From: Heligmosomoides polygyrus polygyrus
Lineage: Eukaryota; Nematoda; Chromadorea; Rhabditida; Heligmosomidae
Length of the DNA stretch: 64,000 bases
Direction of reading: 5' to 3'
Assembly: GCA_947396885.1 (NCBI GenBank)
Contig: OX377204.1
Coordinates: 52,129,139-52,193,138, forward strand
Shown here: positions 33,570 to 44,720 of the stretch, piece by piece
How the letters are laid out: the number at the start of each line of letters is the position of its first letter
Numbering within the stretch: position 1 is the stretch's first letter
Notes under the pieces: model-generated
Told to the model about the DNA's origin: nothing
The model's database searches: none
Seen by the model: only the letters and a program-made list of their open reading frames with translations
Translations under genes and position numbers: made by a program

Positions 33570-35735
33570 TTCTTCTTCTTCTTCTTCTTCTTCTTCTTCT
33601 TCAGCGCTTGTTCCGCATCGTCGCGGGGTCCGCTCTTCTGGTGTTTTTCGCCACCTTTCCCGATCCTGCGCTTGATCAGGGTGGACACCAGCTACTTTCA
33701 TGTCCGTGTGTAACGTATCGGACCAACGCTGCTTCGGGCGTTCTCTCGGCTGCTTTCCAGATACTTCCAGCTCAAGGCCTATCTTGCGGACGCTGTCTTC
33801 TTTCGCACGCACAACGTTGCCGTACCATCACAAGCGAGTTTCGCGTATCTTGTCCGCTGTCGGCGTGACACCGAATTTCTGCCGAATGACATCGACTCGG
33901 ATGCGGTCCATGCGGGTGACTCCAGCGCAGCATCCTCGTCTCCGTGACGCTGAGGCGCGTTTCAACTTCCTTGGTCGCACGCCAACACTCAGCGCCGTAC
34001 ATCGCTTCTGGCTGGACGACTGCTCTGTAGATCTTCGACTTCAGGCGCTCTGGTATCTTCCTATCGCAGAGCACACCAGTCAGCGAACGCCACTTGGACC
34101 TAGCTGCTCTCATGCGTGAGTTCACTTCAACCATCAGACCGCCGTCAGACGCTATTGCTGATCTCAGGTATTTAAACACCGAAGTGCGTGCAAGCTCAGT
34201 GCCGTTAATCTTAACGGAGCCGGACTCGTTCACGTCAGTCGTCAGGAATTCGGTCTTCTTGATGTTCAATTTGAGTCCGAACCTCGCCAGACGGTCGCAC
34301 CAAGCTTGTGGCATCAATGGTCCCACAACCAGACACAAAGCCGCACTGGTTGTCGGAGAGCTTGACGATTTCACGGATTCGTCTATCGAGGATTCGCTCG
34401 AAGATCTTCATAATGTGCGAAAGCAAGCGAATCGGACGGTAATTGGAGCAGTCAGCAGGACTGCCCTTCTTCTTCCAAATTGGAATACTGTTGTGCCAAC
34501 ACTCCGGTACTTTCTTCTCCTTTACTACCTGGTTGAAGAACTCAGCCAACCACTCAGCAAGATACCAGAGCTTCGACTTCCAAACATCGACTGCCAGATC
34601 ATCCGGCCCATCGCCTTACCGGGCTTCATCTTCTTCGGAGCCGCTTCTGTTTCCTCCACGGCGATCCTGTGAACGGGACGGTGAACAGAAGCCACAGAAA
34701 CCGGATGAAGAAATTCCATAGTGGAAATTTCCTCAAAGTAATCACTCCAGCGCTCCAGCGCCATCTTGCGGTCCATGAGAAGATGGCCGTCCTCATCATT
34801 GATGCCACAAAACTTCTAAATATCCTCGGTCTGCCGATGACGATTCTTGGCAAGTCGGTACAGATACCGCTCACCATCGTGCGACTCGAGCTTCTCGTTG
34901 ACATCACCATAATGAGTGGCTTTCGCAACAGCCGCGGCTTTCTTTGCTTCTTCTTCGCCTTCTGATACATCTGCCAGTTGTCGGCTGTTTTGTCGCCGAG
35001 AAACACATGATACATCAACTTCTTCTCTCGAACCTTCGCTTTCACATCGTCCGTCCACAGCCATGTCTGCTTGTCGACTTTGCGTCGTCCAGGCTTCCTA
35101 GTGCAGAGTTCCAATATTGCAGCTTGACGTATCGCGTCGGTTGCGTTCTTCCAAGTTTCATCGACAGTGGTAACTAACCGTGTCGTGTACGCGTGTCGGT
35201 AACCGCACGCGAGAAATCACAGCTGCTTCCTTCTCTTTCATTCGCCACCACTTGATTCCTGCAGCACCTCATCGCTCGACCTGACTCAGCTTCGGAGGAG
35301 TGATCTTAAAGGTGCAGATCAGCGGCCGATGCTGCGGGACGACAGTCTCATACTTCACGAGCTTCGCGTCTGTGACAATGCGTTGGTCGCGATCCTTCAT
35401 ATGCACAAAGTCTATCTGAGACTTGGAGCTCCCACTATAATATGAGGTGAGGTGGGAGTCGCGTTTTCGGAAGACACTGTTCACAACGGTGAGGCTATGC
35501 GATTTCGCTTACTCAAGAATATGCTCACCATCGGCGTTGCGAGACCCGTATCCGAAACCATGACAGCTGTACCCGTCCTTCGCAGCACCTACGTGCGCAT
35601 TAAGGTTACCAGCGACTATGATGACATCATTCGACGGTACCTCTGCTGTCTTCTCATCAAGCAGGCTCCAAATCTCTTCCTTGGCTTGATCGGAGCAGCT
35701 ACTCTGCGGAGCATACGCGGAGAAGAGATAGGCCT
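33570..35735 (-). pseudogene. RTE-like element, 5'-truncated with internal RT deletion
   Basis: Third copy of the 12524 family. A (TTC)n tail lies at 33570-33602. The C-terminus is clear (WRSLTGVLCDRKIPERLKSK). At about 34310, the segment CGTIDA jumps to QAWCDRLARFGLKLN, deleting the RT core including FLDLEKAFD and YADD. The endonuclease side is readable to about 35735 (YYSGSSKSQIDF) and then ends abruptly. It is dead: frameshifts, deletion and missing N-terminus. Confidence 0.82.
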
Positions 35736-35783
35736 ATGGTATACTCCCGCCCGCTGCAGCGACGCGGGAGGGCACGGCGATGC

Positions 35784-35813
35784 GACGGCTCGCGATGCGC
35801 GTCGCGAGCCGTC
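35784..35813. repeat. 12-bp perfect GC-rich hairpin
   Basis: GACGGCTCGCGA and TCGCGAGCCGTC are perfect inverse complements around the loop TGCGCG. No T-run follows, so a terminator role is not indicated. It lies just past the truncated RTE end. Confidence 0.7.
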
Positions 35814-37638
35814 GTCATCGCTGAGGCTGACATAGCTCACGCAGTTCTGCAGACGGAGACTTTTGCAGAAGTTCAGCGAATCTGCTGATTCAGTGCATTT
35901 TTTCTTGGATTCCTTGTTTTCTCGACCATTTCGTTCATGATTTCGCGTTTTATTCCCGCTTTATCGCCTTCGGATCTGTGTACCGTTGTAGGATTGTTGT
36001 TTTCAAGGGTATTTCGTCGATATCATGTTTTGCTAAGGGTGTTTCCGTCATGCCTGTTCCAAGTCATGCATTTCTTTCGTTTCTCTTTCCACCCGCAGGC
36101 ACGCAAAGCGACGTTTCTGCTGTCGACACGACATGAGAGGGTTCTTGTGACGTGTCCAGCACGGAATCGCCCAGTTGAAACCCAATTTTTGCAAAGTGAT
36201 GTTTTCCTGTGGAGGAGGGGGGGGGGTCGTGTATGCGCTCTGGCCTAGCTACCTTTAGCTTATAAATCTCCTTTTTAGAAACAGTGCGATGAGAGTGGTG
36301 GTCGTCATCTGCTCGAGGACATCCAAGTCCGCGTGAACGTGCATAAGTCGGAGAAGCCAATTATTTCAATCCATCTTAACGGCCCTCTTTAAGGCCACAA
36401 TTGTGACATATACGAATCTCAAAAGAACTGCCCTCCCGGGCCGGGCCTCCTTTCTGGGTTCTGGGTAAGTGTCCCTTTGGAGAGCTTCGACTGGCCGTCC
36501 GGATCTTTTTTTACAAAGCGCAAAAGGGTGCGTCGGCGGGGACTCCTACCACAGTCCCCTGCCACTCAGTAATGGTGCCGCAGTGAATGCTTCTGCATTC
36601 ACTGCGGCACCATTACTTGCCGGTCAGTGGTGTTGGCCGTCTACATGAGCAAAGCGCCATCAAAGCAAAGTGGAGCATTTCGAAGTGCCATTGGGACCCA
36701 GTACCCTTCCCTTGTAAGAGCAAACGGCTAACCTGAACAAGCGATGGCTCGTTCAAGTCTTTTAGGTCGCTCCACGATCGTCGTTTCGTTAACAAAACCG
36801 GGCAGAACTCATAGGGTCAACAACGACCTGGACAATAAGGTGCATTTTCTTCAAGTTTCATACAAGTGGTAGTGAAAGGTGCCCCAGTGCATAAGCGATC
36901 ACGCATAAAGACGTTGGATTCAGGTGCAGAGCAAACGAATCTGTCTTGAAGGAACCAGGAACTCACCCTTCGAGTCACAGTTGTCCAGGGCCACATTCGC
37001 GCTTGCGTCAGCGCTAATGCGCTTGCATATGCCACTTGGAATCATGATTTGTAGAGCCTGAAGTTCTTCAACGCATTATACATATAGTGCTCGCCCAACC
37101 TCCAACGGACGAATGATAATGCCGTGCGGCTTCTATGGTGGACTTTTCTCTACAGTTCAGGTTGTATCTCAGGTGCAATCAACGCTAAAGGATATGAGTG
37201 TCTCTAGCCTTGCGCAACCTCTCATTTCTGAACGTTCTAGTCCCGACATGAGAAGTTGCGAAATCGCAGCTTTAGAGCACCTTGAGTATGCTTATTTAGA
37301 AGTGAGGCTGACTCTGGCCTCCCGCTCGAGGGCTTTAGTTCTTTATCAGGTTGTGAAAGCCTTCGCTCCATCACTTTTCTGCTTGAAAAACACCTTACTG
37401 TTTCTTTCTGTCCTATTTTAAGCCAAGTGTGCCTATTGATATTTGATCCGTGGTTTTGCCGGACGGCGAGGAGTTATGCATGCTCTGTTGTGAAGACGTT
37501 CAGAGGAACCTACGTGGGTACACCTTATCGACAAAAATTTCTCCACTATTCAGTTGTGATCATCCGATGATAAATTGACAAACTTTGAAGAATACACATA
37601 CACTCCATCTCAGAGATGTCTCATACGTATTGTTTATT
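35814..37638. other. Mostly unassigned sequence
   Basis: This contains the hairpin at 36568-36617 and a G-run near 36216. A weak minus-strand frame near 36064-36230 (LGDSVLDTSQEPSHVVSTAE) follows a possible CCTCCACAG acceptor but is not convincing enough to call. Confidence 0.3.
36568..36617. repeat. 23-bp perfect hairpin with TTCT loop
   Basis: AGTAATGGTGCCGCAGTGAA plus TGC is followed by TTCT and then its exact inverse complement. No mismatch in 23 bp. The purpose is unknown; similar very tight hairpins occur at 41701 and 48246. Confidence 0.8.
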
Positions 37639-37905
37639 TCATTTTGTAAAACGGCATCGCACACATAATATTTTCCTTCTACGACGCCGTTGGCACATTG
37701 CAAGAAAACAGCGACATAAGCAATACAGAAATAGTAGCAGATGTTTCATGCTGACGAGCAAACGCATAGCGTGCCGCCGCAATGCATTTAGACAATTGGC
37801 GTTTATTAATGACGGTGATAACTGCTTCAAGCGCAAGAATTCCTCACAAGAATTCACAGCGACTTTTAGCACTGTCCATTCTACCATGTAGCTCGCGTTT
37901 GTCAT
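37639..37905 (-). CDS. Hypothetical 88-residue ORF
   Basis: An ATG at 37905 opens 88 codons to TGA at 37639. A hydrophobic run (LLLFLYCLCRCFLAM) is followed by an arginine cluster QRRRRRK, as in a single-pass membrane protein with a basic flank. No family recognised. It starts 78 bp left of the mariner element, whose terminus is read in the extended upstream frame. It could be chance. Confidence 0.25.
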   Translation of the reverse strand: MTNASYMVEWTVLKVAVNSCEEFLRLKQLSPSLINANCLNALRRHAMRLLVSMKHLLLFLYCLCRCFLAMCQRRRRRKILCVRCRFTK

Positions 37906-37982
37906 TTTAGAGTGAACGGAAACCCGAAAACCAATACTCAAGTTAGGAAGTCGTTTAATTGGCTTGATCTGACCCTTTCTTA

Positions 37983-39241
37983 TTAGGTTGGAAAAAAGTC
38001 TTTTCATTTTTTTCAAAGATTTATTTCTCCACAACTACAAAATCAAATCAATTGAGATAAACTCCATTTTGTTCCACTACACTTCTCCAAAGACTGGGTA
38101 ATTTTCCAATTCCTCTCGCTTAAAAGACTGCAGTTCTGAAGTCGAACTATTGCTGAATCTAATTTTTGAGGTCTTCATTCATTTCAAAATATTTCTCTCC
38201 AATTTCCTGCTTGGGAGCACGGAAGAGATGGTAATCAGTAGGGGCGAGATCAGAGCTATACGGTGGATGTGGCATTACCTCCCTACACAGCTCCTTTATT
38301 ATTTCTCTAGTGAGTCTTGCAACAAGTGGTTTCGCATCGTCATGCAGGATCATCACCTTTGACTTCTCCAGCCTCTTTTCTTGGAGAGTTGCGACGACTT
38401 TGTGGAGTTGGCCGCAGTATGTGGCAGCAGTAAGTGTCTCTCCATTTCTGAGAGTTTCCCAGCAAATCACTCCTCTGACATCCCACCAAACACTCAAGAG
38501 AATGTTCCTTTCGTGAACATTGGCTTGAGATCAGGGCAAGGGTTCTCTTCTCTTTGTACCCAATGCCTTTTTCTTCGGAAGTTGGCATACAGAACCCAAG
38601 ACTCATCGCCTGTCACAATCCGCGGCAGAAACGATTTTCTCTCGTGTCTGGACAGAAGAGAAGTAGCGATGGAGAGCCGCTGACCTTTCTGAGTGTCTGA
38701 CAGGGCATGTGGAATCCAAGCTCCAAATTTCCATGAAAGCCAAGATTCTTCAGATAGATCCCCACTATCCTATGAGACACTTCGAGCTTCTCTGCCAGTT
38801 GACATGTCCCCTGCCCACTATCGGTACGAAGAAGATGGAGTACTTCACTGTCGTTCAATCCAGTTGGCCTTCCTGACCATGCTTTGCCCTCAGTGAATAA
38901 TCTCCCTTTAAAGACTTTCCGAACCACTCAGAACAGACGCGATGAGTAGTAGATCCCAAGTCATATATGGTTAATTTGGTCAGCTGCCTGACGTGCTGTA
39001 GATCCTTTAACGAATTCATGAAGAATGCCGTGCCGAAAATGGCCATGAGGTAGATCTGGCATTGAGTCCGGAAGATTGGATAGATAACGAAGTACAAGAA
39101 GGGTCTTGACCTGTATCCGCGTCCGCACGGTAAACAAGTATGGTATGATTACGAAATCAGCAATCAATATTGGCTAGTGCGTTTACAAGGAGAACGGCAA
39201 AAAACTTTTCGAATTGTGAAGAGACTTTTTTTCCAACCTAA
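37983..39241 (-). mobile_element. Mariner element with both terminal repeats
   Basis: The ends TTAGGTTGGAAAAAAGTCTT and, inverted at the right, TTAGGTTGGAAAAAAAGTCT are flanked by TA on each side (37981-37982 and 39242-39243). At 1259 bp it has the expected size of a full-length mariner. Confidence 0.85.
38159..39110 (-). pseudogene. Mariner transposase, frameshifted
   Basis: The order of motifs is complete. The N-terminal helix-turn-helix region reads EFVKGSTARQAADQI near 39000-39040, then KGDYSLRAKHG and LNDSEVLHLLRTD, CQLAEKLEVSHRIVGIYLKN, then the catalytic middle in another frame (MSLGFCMPTSEEK near 38600). VWWDVRGVICWE holds the second catalytic Asp and HPPYSSDLAPTDYHLF the third. At least three frameshifts inactivate it. 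Confidence 0.82.
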
Positions 39242-39243
39242 TA

Positions 39244-39840
39244 TCATCGAGGTCGCCTAAACAGAGTGCCTTGGGTGAGGGAGAAAATCTAGCCTACTCG
39301 ACTAAGAGTGACCTCGTTGCCGCGATGGAGGCTTGTCACAGCGAAGCGCTATGAAACTACTTTCTTTATCGTCAAGGAGTTTCCCTATGACAAATTTTGT
39401 GGAAGGCCTCGCCATTTTTCGCTTTGAACCCACTTTCCTTTTTTAATCGAAAACTAGCTAAGATTATTTATTTATTTATTTTTATTTTATAGATTAACCA
39501 TAAGTGCGCTAAAACAGGAAAATGAACACACAAATCACGCACAAACTCAACAAATTCAACAGAATAAACTCAACACTGGTGAAACAAATAATGAAATTTT
39601 ATCAATATGCACTGCAATTGATAAAGTATAGTGTTTGGCAGCGATCCAGAAGCCTAAATACAAGGAGGCTGTAGTAACGAACCAAAGAAGACATTGAAGC
39701 GAAATGTCAATTTGAATGAATAGGAATTAGAACGCTTAGAAGATGACTCCGAATTTGATTATGACCCCTTGAACTAGGCGTCGAGCAGACATGATCGTAG
39801 AGGTACCAGTTAACTAGAGCAATCAACGATATTTCATAGC
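39244..39840. other. Unassigned sequence with (TTTA)n run
   Basis: A (TTTA)n stretch near 39463-39490 leads into ATAGATTAACCATAAGTGCG, like the start of the CR1 tail at 52957. It may be a 5'-truncated minus-strand CR1 end. Otherwise nothing is recognised. Confidence 0.35.
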
Positions 39841-39965
39841 AAACCTGCGGAGCAGAGTACATCGGGGAAACTGGGCGACTACTTCATGTCAGGATCAAGA
39901 AGCACAACGGAAAGCTCTTGGCCCGCTTCCAAGTGCGACGCGTCTCTGACGTGATCTGAGCGATG
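39841..39965 (+). pseudogene. Penelope-like GIY-YIG endonuclease fragment
   Basis: TCGAEYIGETGRLLHVRIKK matches the GIY-YIG core of Penelope-like elements (C..C..EYIG.TGR.L..R..EH) and the longer relic at 50430-50720. Only about 40 codons remain. It abuts a Tc1-like fragment. Confidence 0.6.
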
Positions 39966-40004
39966 ACAAGATTTTCACTTTTGAACCTCTTCCAAACCGC
40001 CAAA

Positions 40005-40340
40005 ATCAGAGGCAATTGCTTCGGAAAGGTGACAGCAAGTCCCCAAAACGTCGCCTGGCCTCAAACCGACTTTTTCTTAGAAGTGTTATGGTTTGGACTG
40101 GCGTGACGACCAGTCGCAAAACTCCGTTGATGTCATTGAAGGAAACGTGAAAATCAATGCGGAGCTCTTCCAAAAGATTGCGCTGACGGATAGTTAGTTG
40201 CCCCGAGCCACTCAGCACTTTGCTGCAGTCCACTTACCCTCGAACAGGATTGGGCTCCGTCCAACAACCCAAATCGACAAAAGTGGTGTTGGACACCCAT
40301 GTCCTGGATACCTCGGCATGGACGTGCTAGTCCTCCGGAT
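40005..40340 (+). pseudogene. Tc1-like transposase fragment
   Basis: Shifting frames read LLRKGDSKSPKRRLASNRLF, then SVMVWTGVTTSRKTPL, VKINAELFQKIAL, ATQHFAAVHLP and EQDWAPSNNP. These match the Tc1-family segment around VMVWAGV...GKTPL and FQQDWAPAH. There are several frameshifts. It is directly followed by the family II element. Confidence 0.65.
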
Positions 40341-40344
40341 CTCA

Positions 40345-41335
40345 CCAGGATACTATCTCAACGGTAGGTCGGAACGGCGCAAGTGTTGTATATGGGCAGA
40401 ACCGCCTCTCTCTGGGAAGTAACAAACTGCAGGTATCTCGACCCCAATACAACTCTGCGCAGAGTTAGGGGCGACGGAAGTCGCGTGTTGGCGCCCTGTT
40501 GATTCACGTGCTCCACAGCTGACGGGCGCGCGCGGGATAAGGGCTCGTATCGCTGCTCAGAGCAGTGCACAGGTGGCGTAATAGGGAAGAGGTCGGGCTC
40601 GTGAACGAGGTGTGGGGGGTTTGGATCCCGCAAACTGCCTTTGTTTTGCACTTCAGTTTCAGCGAAATCGGTGACCCTGCCTGGATCACCCTTGTTAATG
40701 GTATGGGTGGCCTCCGACCGAATCGTGAAAAACGGTTGTCATATTCGTGATCAGTACACCTAAATAACCCCCTAGACGAAGTTTCGGCAAAAAAAGTTTT
40801 TTGATCGAAGTCTTGTCGGTGGAGTCGGAACTTTTAACTAGTGCCACAAAATATCTTTCGTTACATAACTACAGCTTCACACAAAATAGGCTTAAAATAA
40901 GTGACACACAGAAGTGAACATTTTAGCTAATCTGTAGTTTGAAGCACATGTTATATGTAAACATGCTCTATAAAACACTATAATATCCCTATGTGGATTA
41001 CCTATATGATAAACATGGATTTTGCAAAAGTGCAAAACAGACGAACTCTGTGGGATCCAAACCCCTACCTCTCGTTTACGAGCCCGACCTCTTCCCTACT
41101 ACACCACCTGTGCACTGCGCTGCGTCGCGATACGAGCCCTCATCCCGCGCGCGCCCGTCAGCTGTGGAGCACGTGAATCAACAGAGCGCCAACAGGCGAG
41201 TTCCGTCGCCCCTAACTCTACGCAGAGTTGTATTGGGGTCGAGATACCTGTAGTTTGTTACTTCCCAGGTAGAGGCGGTTCTGCCCATATACAACACTTC
41301 CGCCGTTCCGACCTACCGTTGAGATAGTATCCTGG
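40345..41335. mobile_element. Family II palindromic element, complete copy (991 bp)
   Basis: Arms of about 330 bp start CCAGGATACTATCTCAACGG at the left and end with its inverse at 41335. TCA flanks both ends (40342-40344 and 41336-41338). Each arm includes TTGTATATGGGCAGAACCGC, a TCGACCCCAATACAACTCTG block and a tRNA-like module. The 350-bp centre (40700-41030) recurs in the 52-kb copy, once as an internal inverted repeat. It encodes no protein, so it must be mobilised in trans if it moves. Confidence 0.72.
40573..40630 (+). repeat. tRNA-like module in family II left arm
   Basis: TGGCGTAATAGG at 40573 fits the A-box consensus, and GGTTTGGATCCCG at 40618 is close to the B box. A CTCGTGAACGAG hairpin lies between them. 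The inverted copy is at 41050-41110, with others at 52270-52332 and 57070-57145. Confidence 0.5.
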
Positions 41336-41700
41336 TCAGTCCGATGGACCTCACAAGGGAGGTCACTGAGCGTCCCGTGGCAATTTTGAAAGTGACCTAT
41401 TTGGGGTTGTAGGAGACTGCAAGAGAAGCACCGTAGTGGTTTTCAAATTTCCTGCGAAAATCTGGGTAGGTCAAAAGTTGCAAAAAACTGTTTCACTCCA
41501 GTGCGGGCTGACAAAGCAAAAAAAGATGTTCTATTTTTATTTATTTCCTTATTATTTTAATTTTGTTTTTATTTGTTGTACTTTATTATTGTTTATTTTT
41601 TATTTATATTTATGTTTTTAATTAATTAATTAGTTGATGTATTCATGTTTGGTTTTTTTCGACCCCCATTCGAACTCTGGAGAGAAAGCAAGCAATCAGA

Positions 41701-41775
41701 CGCTTCACCTCCTCACTGTACAAGAAGACTACCCACTTCGTGGGCAGTCTTCTTGTACAGTGAGGAGGTGAAGCG
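41701..41775. repeat. 36-bp near-perfect hairpin with 3-nt loop
   Basis: CGCTTCACCTCCTCACTGTA starts the left arm (41701-41736). The right arm 41740-41775 is its inverse complement with one mismatch. A second imperfect hairpin (GCGCAACGTGTACACTGGTC, 18 of 20 paired) overlaps its right end at 41773-41822. Confidence 0.82.
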
Positions 41776-42855
41776 CAACGTGTACACTGGTCATCATCCG
41801 GCGACCAGTCTACATGTTGCGCTTCGCGTTCAAGTCAAGCTAACGTCACAAATGAGAGAACAGGAGACTTTTCTTCGCAGTTGCTCGGTAGCATGGAAGG
41901 GCCTATCCAAACTACAAAATAGATAATATTCTTTATCTTGATCGTCTTCGTTAGGCGTTGACGTTGAGTCTGTCAGCAATACTGTACTTCACGACTCCAA
42001 AAGTCCAGCAGAGACTGAAAAAATGGAAAAATAAGATTTATCTTAATTTTTACTATTTATTTATTCATTATTTTCTAAATTATGTCTTAATTATTATTTA
42101 TATTTTCAATTAATTAATTGAGGAGATCGCCATGGCAGATGCGTTTCGGGGCATAGAAGCTTTTTGTTTGATGTTTATTCCATTGACGTTTTCTTATTGG
42201 TTATGTTAGCTTGACTTGAACGAAGCGCGGATTGGTTGCCGGAAGATGACCACGATGCGGGTAGTATTACGTCTTCTTGCAGCAGTGACGAGGTTGCTGT
42301 ATGTGACGGCGGTGAGATCACTAGCAATATGGTTGGTTGAGGATGAAAAAGACATCGATACTGTTGTGCTTTCTCTCCAGAGGTCGAATGGGGTCGAAAA
42401 AATCAGACATTTAAACTCGCTATTTAAAAATAAAAGTTAATCAAAAATATAATTATAAATAAAAAATAAATAATAATAAAGTAAATAAATAAAAAACAAA
42501 TTTAAAATAATAAGGAAATAAATAAAAATAGAAAATCTTTTTTATCAAAAATTTCCAATTTTTCCTCGATCCTTGGAATCGTGAAGTACAGTAATGCTGA
42601 CAGACCCATCCTCAATGCCTAACGAAGACGGTCAAGACATAGAATACCTACTATTTTGTACGCAAACGAAAATCACCTATTCTTCTCAATGGCCAGTCGG
42701 ATGTATTATGAAGGTTGTTGTTTTGCGCGTCTATTTTTGTGTTTATATCGATTCATTCAGGTTGAAATAAGGTTATAATATTAGTACTACCACTACCGTG
42801 GCCAAGTTACACTTTACATCGACAAAGATGGACCGATGCAAGCTAGCAGAGCAGC

Positions 42856-42937
42856 ACCCCTACCCTCGGATCCGAACCCCTGACCCTTTCTCTGAAAGCC
42901 CACCACTGTATCCACTCGGCCATCCAGTCGCTGCCTC
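42856..42937 (-). repeat. tRNA-like module (family IV, best copy)
   Basis: On the minus strand, GCAGCGACTGGATGGCCGAG begins the module. TGGCCGAGTGG is an A-box match and GGTTCGGATCC a strong B-box match, with a long insert between them as in Ser/Leu tRNAs. Acceptor pairing is poor, so I call it tRNA-derived rather than a tRNA gene. Confidence 0.55.
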
Positions 42938-43500
42938 CTTGGTGGTGAGCGGCGCACCTCAATGTTCCACTTCGGTTACTGTACCGCTAGCAAGCAAATT
43001 GAGAGATCGCTGTAATTCCGCTACTGTTCCAGCCCCAAACCTTTTCCCAGGTGCCCGCAGGAAATTTGAAAACCACTACGGTTCTTCTCTTGCACTCTCC
43101 CACAACCCCCAATAGGTCGCTTTCAGAATTGCCACCAGACGCTCATTGACCTCCCTTGTGTGCGTGTGAGAACTTTTGGAGAGCAGGACCTTCGGGCACT
43201 CCTGCAGCCCTGTGGGTGATCTGAAGGTCGCCCTTCAGTGGACCTAGAGGGAAATCGACAGTGACTACCTGCGCTGCACCTCTGCGTCCTAAGCGGTGGC
43301 TCCAACTTGGAGCAGCTCTTGTGAGACTGAATCCTGTGACTATTCGTCCTCTAGTGGCACTGGTTTGGTTGTCCTAGCCCGTTTTCGAAAATGGTGAGAA
43401 AATTAAAAGGCTATACTTTTGAGCCACCCTGTGTAAGTGTATTCTCCCAAGTTCCGGTACCAATTCTGTAATCACCACCTTTATATAAAAGAGTTTGTCC

Positions 43501-43656
43501 GTGGAGTGATCCAACCTAAGTGAGGTACGCCGCTTCATCCACATGCAGAGCGGTGGAGTGATCTAACCTAAGCGAGGTACGCCGCATTATCCACAGCGAG
43601 GGCGGTCGAGTGATCTAACCTGAGTGAGATACTCCTCATCATCAACAGCGGGGGCA
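43501..43656 (+). repeat. Three-unit tandem repeat, 52 bp per unit
   Basis: Units begin at 43501, 43553 and 43605. Each starts GTGGAGTGATCYAACCTAAG or a close variant and contains GAGGTACGCCGC. The third unit is the most diverged. Confidence 0.85.
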
Positions 43657-43739
43657 AAGTTTGCTATTGAACGTGAGATGTTGCTGCAGCAGGGGAAACG
43701 CAGCCCTTTACTGCTTAACACAACAGCACCTAAGCGCAT

Positions 43740-44720
43740 TTCTGAGCGTCCAGATTCAGAAGCCGACTTCGTGCCATGAGAAGACTACTAGAGGGGTAAG
43801 GGTAGAATGGGGACTTTGAAGGTGGAGAACCGACGGCGATCAGGAGGCAGCGACCAGGAAGTGCATCATGATGGTTGATGAGGAGAGCAATGAAGCAGGC
43901 CATGAGGTGGCACCAAGATTTTAGGCAATTTTTTGGGATCATTAGGGAGTTACCAATCAGGGGAAGGAGGACGTTAAGGAGGGTCAGCAAGGGGATCCAT
44001 TACCATTAAGAGAGACCGGATTTAGAAGATGTGACACCGATGTCACACAATGGGCGTTCGTTCGCCGTCGTCGTGTCGTGAGCGGGGGAGGCCTACTTAA
44101 TTGGGGTAGAGTAGTAGGGAGGATTCCAAGGGGGAGGGCGAGGAGGAATATACCTTGAAGAAGGGACCTAGAGGCGGCACCAGGACGGGAAACCGACAAG
44201 AAGGAAGCCGTAAGGGAATTCATACAGGGAACAAGGAATCTGCTATATGCATAGCCTCTTCATGCTCGATACAGCGGCGACTGCGCTTTTCTGATCGTGA
44301 GCTTCTGGATCCAGAACACGGCCCCTACGTCGCACAACAAGCGTCCTGATTCTGAGTCGTGTCACCGACGTCTGCCCTGAGCATGGGAGGACCACTAATG
44401 AATGGTAAGGGATGGTGGAGAAAGAGAGTAAGGGGATTTCTAAGGTTGACCAGGAGAGCGACCAGGAAGGAAAGGAACAACCTGGAAGAGCGGTCAGGAC
44501 AGGGAAACCAGCAAGAAGAGACCAGTAATGGTCAATATGGAAGCAATGAAGTGGGCTAGGAGTTGGGAACAGGAAGGTGGGGAACTAGAGGCGGAGGAAA
44601 GACCAGTAAAGGCGGACCAGCAATTAGATCCAGTAAGAATAAACGAGTGAGGGGGAACCTGGCTTCGGAAGACATGTCAACGATATCTGGAAGCTCTAGC
44701 TGTTGAGCATGAGAACGGTT
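43740..44720. repeat. Diverged purine-rich tandem region
   Basis: Blocks of about 300 bp recur, with GACCAGGAAG, GGGAAACC(A/G)(A/G)CAAGAAG, GCAATGAAG and a GTGTCACCGA/TGTCAACGA motif in the same order near 43850-44050, 44160-44380 and 44450-44690. Long open frames on either strand follow the biased composition, not a gene. Confidence 0.45.

Larger units (their letters stand above)
41345..43165. repeat. Family IV inverted-repeat element, second copy, rearranged
   Basis: The left start ACAAGGGAGGTCACTGAGCG is inverted near 43140-43165. GACCTATTTGGGGTTGTAGG at 41395 is inverted at 43090-43120. The AT-rich blocks 41519-41640 and 42415-42545 are also inverted copies, as are 41945-42000 and 42580-42640. 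The right arm keeps a tRNA-like module at 42856-42937. The left arm has lost it. No protein is encoded. Confidence 0.6.

Noticed and set aside
36064..36230. Minus-strand exon candidate (LGDSVLDTSQEPSHVVSTAE)
   Set aside because: The possible acceptor is next to a G/C run and no partner exon or good donor was found.
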